NCBI GenBank assembly: GCA_028554755.1
Contig: JAPTOF010000007.1
Coordinates: forward strand, 17,469,001-17,533,000
Origin: Cordia subcordata
Taxonomy: Eukaryota; Streptophyta; Magnoliopsida; Boraginales; Cordiaceae
DNA length: 64,000 nucleotides
Direction: 5' to 3'
Shown here piece after piece: positions 23,391 to 33,238 of this stretch. Every line of letters starts with the position of its first letter. Within the stretch, counting starts at the first letter, position 1. A model generated the notes under the pieces. It saw nothing but the letters and a program-made list of their open reading frames with translations. It was not told where the DNA came from and ran no database searches. The position numbers were made by a program, and so were the translations under genes.

Positions 23391-23973
23391 GTAAGAATCC
23401 TAAGGTTCCATCATAAAACTAATTGGTCAATATAAGGAGTGATCCAGGATCTTTATATGGTGATCTTTAATCTTTAGATTTTTCGATGTGAAACTTTTTT
23501 ATATGTTGTAACACCTTCTCACGTGTGACCCGGAATACTACCTGCACCATTTGACGATGGATGTGTGGCCCCTGGTGGAAAACCGTGTGACCCAGAACAA
23601 GGATGGCTCGCCACGGCCCGGAAGGCTTGCGCATTTGATGGCTTATGGCTTGGAGGGATGGACCACCCCAGTCCAGAACGGAACTTGGATGGTTGTGTGG
23701 CCTGGAATAAGGGATGGGCATCACGACTTGAAAAGGATGTAGCTCAGCTGCTTACAGGGATGGATGTGTACGATAGACGAGCTTGAAGGTCCACACGTGA
23801 ACATATGCGCAATGCAAAAACTGGACCACAGGCCCAGCTTTGATATCATGTTAAGAATCCAAAGGTTCCATTATAAAAACTAATTGAACATATGAGTAGT
23901 GGCCCAGGACCTTTATATAGTGATCTTGAATCTTAAGATTTTTTGATGTGGGACTTTTTTATATGTTGTAACG
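23391..23973 (-). mobile_element. TRIM retrotransposon 2 (about 580 bp, minus orientation)
   Basis: Direct repeats 23391-23513 and 23849-23973 (TAAGAATCC...AAGGTTCCAT... to TATATGTTGTAAC). The complement of a tRNA-Met primer site (GCTTTGATATCA, 23838-23849) abuts the right repeat, so the element reads on the minus strand. The GC-rich interior gives open frames on both strands (63-85 codons) with no recognisable domain. Confidence 0.8.
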
Positions 23974-24417
23974 AGGGACTTGTGAACTATAAAATACCGA
24001 CACTCTCTGAAAGGCTACGTGTCCTGTGTTCAATACGAATTTTTGGAATATATAATAAATTGAAACATGGGTTTGTTTGTTCTTTTATTTAGGATTAAAA
24101 TGATCATCATTTACTGTATATAATGAAATAAAATATATTTTACATAACGTATTTCCAATGTATCGCATCCTAATTTTTAGAAAAAATATAAATTACAGTG
24201 TCGTATTGTGTCATCCTGCGAAGGTACTAATCCTGTTGAGTATTATTACTCAAAAATATATAGATATTAAAGGATGGTCATCATCACGACCTTATCATTT
24301 GCCCAGGTTTATTTTGGACCGTCAAATGCTTCTCATTGTTCGTGAGACATCTAGAATTTGTCAACTTGGCAAACAAAAATCTAGCACTTGATCAACAATT
24401 AATGTTCATATCTCGGC
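23974..24417. other. Intergenic, no gene seen
   Basis: AT-rich. A 77-codon open frame at 24158 shows no domain. Confidence 0.5.
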
Positions 24418-25200
24418 CTGTTTGGATTGGGTTTAAAAAAAAAATAATAATAATATTTTTAAGAAAAGTTATATTATTTTTACAATAATTATTTGATTTG
24501 GATTCTAAAAAAATTTGAAATTTTAAAAAAAGCTAAAATACATCTGTTTCTTAAAAACCAGAAGTTTTAGGTTGTGTTTGGTTTGTCTGTTTTCTATTTT
24601 CATTTTCTAGTTTTCATTTTTTTAAACAATTTTCATTTTCTGTTTTTTAAAATTTAGAGAATATGTTTGGTTAATAAAAGTGTTTTTCTTTTTTATGTTT
24701 ATTTCCAAAATTGCCACCTTATTTTCTAATTTTTTTAAAGATATTTACAAAATTGTCACTTTGTTTTCTAAAATTTTTGATATATTTACAAAATTGTCAC
24801 CTTATTTTTAAAATTTTTGGGAGATATTTACAAAACTACCACCTTATTTTCTAAATCTTTTAGTATTATTTACAAAATTTTTACCTTATTTTCTAAATAT
24901 TTAAAATTATTTACAAAACTGCTACCTTATTTTCCAAATCTTTTAGAATTATTTACAAAATTGTCATCTTATTTCAAATAAAACACTTTTTTAATGTTTT
25001 TTGCTTTTTCTATAAAACTATTTTTTATTTTTTGAAATGAAAACAAAAATGATTAACAAAATAATTTTTCTATCCTAATTTTTATTCTCATAAAAATAAA
25101 AACAGAAAACAAGCAAACCAAATGCGCCTTTAGTTTTTTAAAAAAATTATTTTTTAAAAATTATTAAAAAAACATATTTTTAAAAAAAGTCAATTCAATC
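24418..25200. mobile_element. Nested MITEs upstream of the reductase gene
   Basis: Outer element: CTGTTTGGATTGGGTTTAAA facing a decayed inverted copy near 25190. Inner element about 24568-25133: TGTTTGGTTTGTCTGTTTTC faces CATTTGGTTTGCTTGTTTTC on the complement, a 30-bp-plus inverted repeat. The inner element encloses a tandem array at 24700-24975. Confidence 0.65.
24700..24975. repeat. Minisatellite inside a MITE (five to six units of about 50 bp)
   Basis: Units of the form ACAAAATTGTCACCTTATTT followed by CTAAATTTTT and a TATTT spacer repeat with substitutions and small indels. Confidence 0.75.
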
Positions 25201-25298
25201 TCTTATCGAGAGTTGAAAAGACACATACAACATGTGACCAAATTATTTTTTTCACGCTGAGAAATAAATGCTTTTCCTTACCAGTTAGTTTTCTCGAC

Positions 25299-25305
25299 TA
25301 TATAT
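25299..25305 (+). promoter_or_regulatory. TATA box of the reductase gene
   Basis: TATATATAG lies about 90 bp before the start codon. In the decayed duplicate at 58376-58690 the equivalent bases read CTATTTACA, so the box is lost there. Confidence 0.65.
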
Positions 25306-25390
25306 AGTGATGCCTTCTACATTCTTCCATGGTGCAAAAACATAACCATCTAGCCTCATTCTCTACTTCTCCTCTCTAAATTCTCATACA

Positions 25391-28300
25391 ATGAAGCCCT
25401 CATCTTGTACCCTTTGGTGCCTCTCAGCCTTCTACCTCCTCGCCATCTTAAGCCAGGTTGAGCTAGCTCAAGCTCGAGATCTAATAAATGTCAAAACCAA
25501 TCCTTCTGAAGGTGCATGTCTCTTTCATGATTTTGTTACGTCACATATGATAGATCTATCGAATTACTATCTCGTTCAAAAACTTATAGTCGAGACCCTC
25601 TAGTTTTTAAATTCTGATACTATATCAAGTTACTATTTCATTTAAAAATTTAAATTTATATACATCATTTTGATTATATTAATTTGTTACACTTAACAAG
25701 ATCTATGACTTGAAATTGACCTAGTCATCTGGGACCTTTGGGTAGCAATTCGAGGGTCGAAAGGAAAAAGAAAAAACCGCCATCTACGACCAAAAAAATG
25801 GTCGTGTATTTCCGTTTTTATAAAATTGTTATATAAATCAACTTGGTTTAACATGGCTTTTGTCGTTAAACTGGCTGATATCTATATTTCTAGTTCAGTT
25901 TTAAGCTTCAAAACTTGGTTGTGCTTATCCATGTACTATACATAAGTAGATTCGATATATACCCAAGATAAGGGTTCAGGTAACAATATTTCTTCTTCTT
26001 CTTCTTCTTTTTTTTTTTGATTTTTTGGTTGGTTGCTCACAGCTGCAATTGAGAAGGCAAAGAAGAGCAAGATTTTCATAATCGGAGGAACCGGCACTTT
26101 CGGACAGTACGTGGTGGAGGAAAGCGTGAGAGCCGGGCATCACACCGTTCCACTGGTCAGAGAAAGCACAATGAATGATCCTGATAAGGCACAACTTGTT
26201 GAAACGTTCAAGAGTTATGGTGTTGAGATAGTTTATGTAAGTCCATAGCAGTAAGAGATATATATGGGTTTTTCATCTTAGACGTCAAGCAACTAGTTTT
26301 GCCTAATATATAATAAACCTGGTTCCTACTATTTGAGTAGACTAGTTTGGCCTACAGGCCTGGCCCTGAAATTTTGCTTTTTGACGTGTGGAACTCTTTG
26401 TAAGGAGGATACAGGGGTACATTTGGATTAATTTTATATTTGCTTCACAAATATATAATGCATTATTGGATTAATTTTATATTTGCTTCACAAATATATA
26501 ATGCATTTTACTCTTTTCTATATTAATTCATTAGCTAGTTTAGAGTAAATTTAGGGTTTCGTTTGAATTGGTTTTTTTTAAAAGTATTTTTTAATAATTT
26601 TTGAAAAATAGATTTTTTTTAAAAAGGTGAAATTCTAGATTTTAAAAAAAGTTATATTTGAATTTTTTTTGAAATTTTAACTTTTTTAAAAACTAAATCA
26701 AATAGTTATTGTAAATTTAATGTAATTTTATTAAAAAAATATTTTTTTAAAAAAAAATCAATTCAAACAAGCTCTTAGTAACTGTTTGAGAGTACTTATT
26801 TTGTTACTTTTAAATAGGTACATAATAAAAAATATCATGTTTATTTTATTATTTTTAAGTAATTATATAATAAAAAACATCATGATACTTTATATTTTAT
26901 AACTATTTAAAAACAACAAAATAAGTACTCTCAAACAAGGCTGTTAAGGAGTTACATCAACTAATTTTTCTATTGACTAATTACACTAGATTTCTTAGTC
27001 CACGCATGATAGACTAGCTGTCTTCTTGCATTATCCTGAAGTCAATCCTGCAAAAGGATACTTCAGCCGTACTTTATAATTAATTTACACCATTAATTAG
27101 TGGTGGCTCCTTAATATCTTTGATTCCGATGGCTCATGTGTTCAGGGAGATATGAACGTGATCACGACATTCTGGTCTCCACGATGAAGCGAGTTGACGT
27201 TGTGATATCTGGTGTCGGCGGAACACAGGCGGCTGATCAAGTCAACCTCATTTCAGCCATAAAAGCAGCTGGAAATATCAAGGCAAGCTATATATGAACT
27301 CCCCTCCTTGACTTCAAAATTTTTACACACGCACACACACATATATATCCTTTATCTTTAATTCTTGTTATAATAAAATTTCTTATCTTCAAAATATGAT
27401 AATTCAGTCCCTTGTCATTGTAATTTGTGATTAATTTTAGTCCTAAATTCAAAAAATATCAAAAGAATAACGGCGTTAAAATTAATGGTGTCAGAAATTG
27501 CAAAATATAAGAGACTAACAATATAATAAATTATAAACACAAGGGACTTGAAAATATTACCTTTTTTCTAATTGAAGACTAACAATTTCACTAATTGCAA
27601 AGATAAAATTGTCGCGTTTTAAAGATAAAAAACTAAATTGTCATTTACCCTAGCCCCTATATAACATCATCATCTAATTTAACAGTAGAACATTGTATAT
27701 CACAGAGATTCTTTCCTTCAGAATATGCAATAGATGTGGATCGTCTCCATGACCCTATTGAGCCTGCCAAGAGTCTGTTTGCTGCAAAAGCAGATATCCG
27801 TCGGCAAGTTGAGGCAGCAGGTATTCCACATACTTTCGTGGTAGCAAACGGCTTTGCCTCTCGCTTGTGGCCAAACTTGGCGCAAGTAACGGAAGGTCAA
27901 CTACTTCCTAATATAACCCAAGTGGTAGCTTTCGGAGACGGAAACTCAAAAAGTATGAAAAATTGTTCATTTCCATATCTTTTTTATTTAGGATAAATTA
28001 CACTCATAATCTTTGACTTTTAAATAAATGAAATGGTGGTTCTTTATCTTTCTAATTGAGCCTCTCCGTCCTTTAATTTCATCTCTATTGCCGCTGTCAA
28101 TCTAATTTCGAAATTCCTTCCATGGCAGTCATTATCTATAGCATTGCACGTGCAATTCACTTGGAGATAATGACTAAATATGGAATGAGCTTTAAATTTA
28201 GAATTAGACCACAACAGAGATAAAATTGAAGTACTAAAAAATTCGATTAAAAGATAAAAGACTATTGCGTCATTTCGTTAATAGCTAAATACTACGTGGC

Positions 28301-29744
28301 TAATTTACCCTTTTATTTATTAGTGTGGTTAAATACTTCTGTTATGAAATATATGTATGACTAATTTATCTTTCTTTTTTGGATTAAAAGTAATTGCTAC
28401 CTTAGACCAAGAGGTAGCCACATATGTTATCAAAGCTGTAGATGATCCACGGACATTGAACAAGAATCTTTATTTGAGGCCTCTAGCCAACATTTTGTCC
28501 TTCAATGAGTTGTTCGCCTTATGGGAAAAGAAGAGTGGCAAGACTTTAGAGAAGACATATGTTCCAGAGGAGGAGCTACTTCGGATGATTGAGGGTAAGT
28601 GGAAATATTTGTTAAGAACTAGTTCTTCAACTATAAATAAATATGATAATTGATCTACCCCTTCTTTAGCAAGAAATTTTTGGTATATGATATGAGTACG
28701 TAATGAACTAATTGAAGAGATCTAGTAATCTCGAGTGCAAGAACTAATTTAAAATTTCTGACAAGTAATCAATAGGGTAAATGATCTATCTCATTTTCAT
28801 CTTTGATCGTTTTGATAATAAAGTCTTTTATCTTTAAAATATGACAATTCAGACCCTTATATTTGTAATTTGTAACATTTTTAGTCTTGAACGCCAAAAA
28901 GGTTAAGAAGTTAAGGACATTATGAGTAATAGTGTCACAACTAAGAGATACGGCGCCACAAATTACAAATATAAGGGGTTAACAGTGTCACAAATTGTAA
29001 AGATAAGGGATTATAAATTATTATTTTTTGATTAATTTTGACTCAAGGATAACTAGTCACTAATTGGAAAGATAAGAGACTAAATCGTTGCATTTTAAAG
29101 ATAAGGAATTTAATTGTCAAAACGGTAAAAAATAAGAGACTAAATGAGTCATTTACCTGTATTAATGGTCTCACGGAATATTATTAGGTAGAAAAATCAT
29201 AGATGATAAGGAATGAATCTAAATTTTTATTTAAAAGAAGGTTATCTCGTTAATATATTCTTTTATTGTGTTAATAAAACTATGCACCGGCAAAGATGAA
29301 AGACAAATGATACTTGCAAATGAGGGTGTGTGTTAATACAATAAATTAATACACCAATATTCTACTTACAAACTTAACCTTTTGGATGAGGCAATAACTC
29401 TAACATGTTCGGGATTAATTTGATTTATTATATTAAAAACATACATATTTTAATAGAAATTTTTGGGTAAACCTAGCCACTCTTTCATGTTTTATTACTT
29501 ATACCGTCTTTCTTTTATTGCAGAGGCAGCATATGGACTAAATATCCTTCTATCTGTTTGCTGCTCAGTTGCCATAAAAAATGATTACGATAGCTATGTG
29601 ATTGAACCGTCTTTTGCTGTCGAGGCTACTGAGCTATATCCTGAGGTGAAATATACAACTGTGGATGAGTACCTCGATCAGTTTGTCCCCGATGAATGCT
29701 TATCTATGCTCACAGGGGAAGCAAAAGGCACAGCTTACTTCTAA
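25391..29744 (+). CDS. Isoflavone reductase-like / PCBER-type NADPH reductase with signal-peptide exon; frameshifted
   Basis: Six exons: 25391-25511, 26043-26236, 27146-27282, 27706-27952, 28391-28594, 29524-29744. The family (NmrA-like short-chain reductases: isoflavone, pinoresinol-lariciresinol and phenylcoumaran benzylic ether reductases) makes phenylpropanoid-derived products with NADPH. Visible: NADPH loop GGTGTFGQYVV, LVRESTMNDP, DVVISGVGG, RFFPSEYAIDVDRLHD, the catalytic Lys in FAAKADIRRQVE, and YPEVKYTTVDEYLDQFV. Three oddities. Exon 1 encodes a secretion signal (MKPSSCTLWCLSAFYLLAIL...ELAQA) joined in phase. Exon 3 carries two extra bases (27158-27159, after GDMN) that shift the frame. 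Intron 3 uses a GC donor. An 18-residue tail follows the usual QFV end. Ignoring the shift, the protein would be about 373 residues against about 308 in the family. Either a young pseudogene or an error in the sequence. Confidence 0.88.
25598..25705 (+). repeat. Dispersed repeat fragment in intron 1
   Basis: GTTACTATTTCATTTAAAAA and flanks resemble sequence at 42672-42720 and 61440-61475. A scattered repeat family of unknown class. Confidence 0.45.
26423..26506. repeat. 43-bp tandem duplication in intron 2
   Basis: Two near-perfect copies beginning TTGGATTAATTTTATATTTG, starting at 26423 and 26466. Confidence 0.9.
26548..26777. mobile_element. MITE in intron 2 (about 225 bp)
   Basis: CGTTTGAATTGGTTTTTTTT at the left faces CTTGTTTGAATTGATTTTTT on the complement at the right. 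Resembles the outer element at 24418 and the one at 44349. Confidence 0.65.
26783..26937. mobile_element. MITE in intron 2 with perfect 23-bp inverted ends (155 bp)
   Basis: 26783-26805 (TGTTTGAGAGTACTTATTTT...) and 26915-26937 are perfect inverted repeats, extended imperfectly by TTTAAATAG/CTATTTAAA. The perfect ends suggest recent activity relative to its neighbours. It sits directly beside the 26548-26777 MITE. No clear target duplication. Confidence 0.8.
27283..27288 (+). promoter_or_regulatory. Non-canonical GC splice donor of intron 3
   Basis: The exon ends AATATCAAG and the intron begins GCAAGC, with acceptor CACAG|AGATTC at 27705/27706. Conserved protein order (AAGNIK then RFFPSE) leaves no other junction. 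GC-AG introns are a known minor class. Confidence 0.8.
27340..27660. mobile_element. GGGTAAAT-type MITE in intron 3
   Basis: Right end GTCATTTACCC and internal AAAGATAAAAAACTAAATTG face TTTCTTATCTTCAAAATATG at the left. Same family as the element in intron 5; the left end is decayed. Confidence 0.55.
27990..28315. mobile_element. GGGTAAAT-type MITE in intron 4
   Basis: AGGATAAATTACACTCATAA at the left faces AGGGTAAATTAGCCACGTAG on the complement. TTCTTTATCTTTCTAATTGA is mirrored by AAAAGATAAAAGACTA at the right. Fills most of the intron. Confidence 0.65.
28774..29159. mobile_element. GGGTAAAT-type MITE in intron 5 (about 385 bp)
   Basis: GGGTAAATGATCTATCTCAT at the left faces GGTAAATGACTCATTTAGTC on the complement of the right end. 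The inverted repeat can be followed for about 70 bp through CGTTTTGA and TATCTTTAAAAT. No coding. Confidence 0.8.
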
Positions 29745-29888
29745 AAATTTGGCATGTACTAAACATCTTCCCTTTGTTAATTATAACTAGAATAATTGGG
29801 GACCTTCGGAGTGCGTCGCGAGCGGCTTGTGTCACGAAAGCTGGCATGTAAGCATGTGTTGTAGTAATATGTACCCCTTGTTGTCTTG

Positions 29889-29894
29889 AATAAA
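29889..29894 (+). terminator. Poly(A) signal AATAAA of the reductase gene
   Basis: AATAAAG 145 bp after the stop codon, followed by AT-rich sequence. Confidence 0.6.
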
Positions 29895-29899
29895 GAAAT

Positions 29900-30317
29900 A
29901 TAATTATGTATTGTGGTGCTCCTTAGTCTGAATTTCTTTATTTGTCTTTATCCTGTTGGGTCAAATAAGTTTCTTTGTTGACCGTAAGTTTTTTTATATT
30001 GTTGCATGCTTCTTAGATAATCATGAACTTGGAGAAATGGTAAATATATTTTCCTAACATTTCAAGCATATCATATGTTTGGCTGACTTCACATTTCTTG
30101 GGTTGCAATTTGAGTGCAGAATCCAAACCTATATTAGAGTCAATTACAAGCTCTAGGATTAGGCCAAATTCCAGACTTGTTTGGACTAATTTAGGATGAA
30201 TCCGGACAAGGATTGCTCTCCTATACATAAGAGTCTAGAGCATAGCTTTTAGGTGTCTTACAATCGTTTTAATTCTGTGAAAAAGAGAGCCATTATAAGC
30301 ACCGTGAGAGAAGGTCG
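29900..30317. other. Intergenic, no gene seen
   Basis: No homology, pairable repeat or convincing frame. Confidence 0.5.
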
Positions 30318-30528
30318 GACTTTTTTAATAGTGCAAAAAGTCATTTGAGCGCGTGATCCTTTTTCATTTAGTAGTGTTTTTTGTGACTATAGGTAAAATG
30401 CCGAATCACGTTACTTGTGTTGAACTTTTTAAATAGTGCAAAAAAATCATTTGAGTGCGTAATCCCTTTTCATTTAGTGGTGTTCTCCGTAACTATAGGT
30501 AGAATACCATATCACGTTACTTGTGTTG
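30318..30528. repeat. Tandem duplication of about 105 bp
   Basis: Copies at 30318-30421 and 30422-30528 share AATAGTGCAAAAA, CATTTGAG(C/T)GCGT, CATTTAGT(A/G)GTGTT and ATCACGTTACTTGTGTTG, about 85% alike. Confidence 0.85.
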
Positions 30529-30757
30529 GTCTTTTTCATTACTCATGCAATATTCCGCTACGTGTGTGTGAGTGGGTGAGTTTTACATCTTATTTCCTAA
30601 CAAGTGATTTCAAGAGCCTAGTTCACGAATTAGGAGCAAGGAGGACACTGATTTGCACAAACAACAAGTAAAAGATTTTTAGGAAGTTCTTGCTGTCACC
30701 AGGGTGGTGCTGACGCTATCAATGGGGTTGCTGACATCATCACTAATGTCATAAATT

Positions 30758-31057
30758 TCAAGAAAGCAATCTGTAGAGATTCCTATCCATCACTCCAAAG
30801 AATTGCCTAAGAGTGGGTTCCTCATCTATGGGTGGATCCGGTCTACGGGGCTCTCGTCTAAAATGAGCTTGGGCTTGATGCCGAATGTGATCATGAGGTG
30901 GAATAGGATTCATTGGGGGATTGGGAGGATTAAGAGGATGATTAGGATCGGCTATCTCCTCAAGTAGATCTCCTAAATTCCTGAAATGTCTAGCAATTCT
31001 ATCAGGTTCGAGATTAAGAGGAACTAGGGGATTTCTAAGGGATCTCCTACCAAGCAT
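30758..31057 (-). pseudogene. Truncated Gypsy gag N-terminus
   Basis: MLGRRSLRNPLVPLNLEPDR, then HFRNLGDLLEEIADP and a PNPPMNPIPP proline-rich stretch, homologous to the start of gag at 10576. Homology ends at PTLRQFF (about 30800); the remainder is unrelated. The Gag core is gone. Confidence 0.85.
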
Positions 31058-31315
31058 GCATAAACAATCCTAACTCTGGCCACTTCAACCCCCGAAAACT
31101 TCAGTATTCCTAAATCTACAGCAAATAAACCACAATCCTAAAGAGTCTATTAAAAACAATGACAAAAGCTAAAATAGATGAACAAAAACTAAAGCAATAT
31201 AATATGAACAATAAACAAGATAAGCAAAAAAAATAAACAAACTGTAAAGAAAAGGCAAGAAAAACAAATAAAGCAACTACCAAAACACACAAGCAAAGAA
31301 TACAAATCACCGTGC

Positions 31316-31334
31316 CTCCCCGGCAACGGCGCCA
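31316..31334 (-). promoter_or_regulatory. Primer-binding site, minus strand
   Basis: Complement reads TGGCGCCGTTGCCGGGGAG, the intact form of the Athila/Tat-like primer site, just outside the LTR at 31344. Confidence 0.85.
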
Positions 31335-31343
31335 AGAACTTGG

Positions 31344-32385
31344 TGTCGTCTTTCGAGTGCAAGCTCTAAAAGACCCGCAAGCGTACGGATCGTGCAATAT
31401 AGTGTGTACAAGTGCGGGTGTTGAACCACAGGGAGGCGTGAATAATGTGTGTGAATTCTATGCTTGGTGCTCTAGAAAGTGCCAAAAAGAAAGATCTAAA
31501 CTAGACATATTTTTGGGGTTTTGGATTATCGGGAGCTCTAGGTAAAGGAAATAAAACTAAACTATGATTATGAAAAATGGGAACACAAGTTGGTCAAGAG
31601 GGAACTAACAATTGAGAAGGGGTTAGGGTGACTTCGACTTATGAATGGGTAATTCTATACTCAAATGCTATGGGATTAAGGGATGATGACTAACTATCAT
31701 GAGTGCTCTTAACTAGGTTGCTAGTTAGTGTCCTAATTTCTCCCTAGAATTCGGTGCGGGTCCGTCCCTAGGCGGCGCCTCCTAGAGCTATAGCGTGGTC
31801 CTTATGACCTAAGGCCTCAAGAGTGACTAACTATCTTCCTAGGTGGCTTAGAATGAACCTACCTTAGTACCTAAACCTTTGGCTGGATTTAAAGCCAAGA
31901 CCTAGTGTTGCTAAGGTCGACTAAACCTATCCGGAAACCTATTGGCTGGATTTAAAGCCAAAGGAGACTCAACTTAGACTAGCCGTAAATTATACTTCGT
32001 CATTCTAAGGTCACTACAGCAGGATTTGACTTGCTAGAGCGTTCATACATGTTCAAGGCCAAGGTGCGCGTAAATAATGGAACCTATTCAACTACCAAAC
32101 ATCGTCATGTTCAGTTCACACCATTAGAAATAATTAACAACCAACACATATGCGTTATTGAAGTTATGCTTGTTACTAGGCATGCAAATATACATATAGA
32201 CATGAATAAAAGCATTACCCACTTCATAGCATCCACATATAAACACATAGATATGATTATAACATGGATTAAATGTGTTTAGTAACAAACAAACTTCAAT
32301 TTATACACATGTTACTCATCTGGGCATTTTATCAAACACTTAGACATGAATGAGAAAATACCCATTTGAACAAGACAATTCGAAA

Positions 32386-32444
<59 letters not shown>

Positions 32445-33238
32445 CCATTATATCCCATATCATAAGAGTTTATAGTTAACCCATTACATAAGTTGAATCA
32501 CCTTACATAAGTCTACTCAATCATAATAGGAAATAGAATGAAAGAGAGATAATGAAGCTTCCCTTTCATCCTAGCTAATCTTGTACAAAGTTTTTGAGCA
32601 AACTTGATTCCAAAATGTTTGAACCCTTCAAATCAAGCTTGGTTCTTAGTGAGAAATGTGTGAAAAGTGTGTGTGAAGTGGGTGGGATCTAGGGTTAAGT
32701 TTGTGAGAATTTTAGGTGTGAAGTGTGTGTTAATCTATCAAAAAGTCCTCTCTTTTTTTCTGCAGAATCGGGCCCTATTTATATGCTCGACCGGCTTTTT
32801 AATGATGCTCTCTGGAGTGGCCGGTCGACCTAGCCAGTCGACCGGCTCTGGAAGGGTGGTCGTCCGGCTATTTTTGGCACCTCTCTGGAGTGGCCGGTCC
32901 ACCTAGCCGGTCGACCGGCTCTGGAAGGGTGTCGTCCGGCTGACTTTCTTCCTCCATTCTTTGTCTTTTCGGCCTCTGGTCTTCTCTCTTAGACCCGTGC
33001 ATTTCCCATCTTCATCACCTTTCATCGTCCTATCTCGATCTTAACCCAAAGTTCACCTAAATCATTGAAAATAAGCAATTAGTGTAGCAATTTGTCTCTT
33101 AAACTCGATATGTACATTTGTTTACGCTTAAGCCTATTCTTATCAAAAGCACTACACTAATGCATCATTATGAACACTCAACACCTCTAAAATATAGGTA
33201 AATGACAATGCAAATACACATAAAAGCACAACACATCA
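31344..33238 (-). repeat. Gypsy 5' LTR, minus orientation (1895 bp)
   Basis: TGTCGTC...CACATCA. Homologous at the primer-proximal end to the solo LTR at 36807. Carries two GGCTGGATTTAAAGCC palindromes (31881, 31946), a (TA)n run (32390-32441), a TATA box (complement CATATAAATAGGG, 32773-32785) and, upstream of it, GTCGAC palindromes (32785-32945). With the gag stub it forms a truncated element. Its outer end abuts the Copia RNase H at 33239. Confidence 0.9.
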
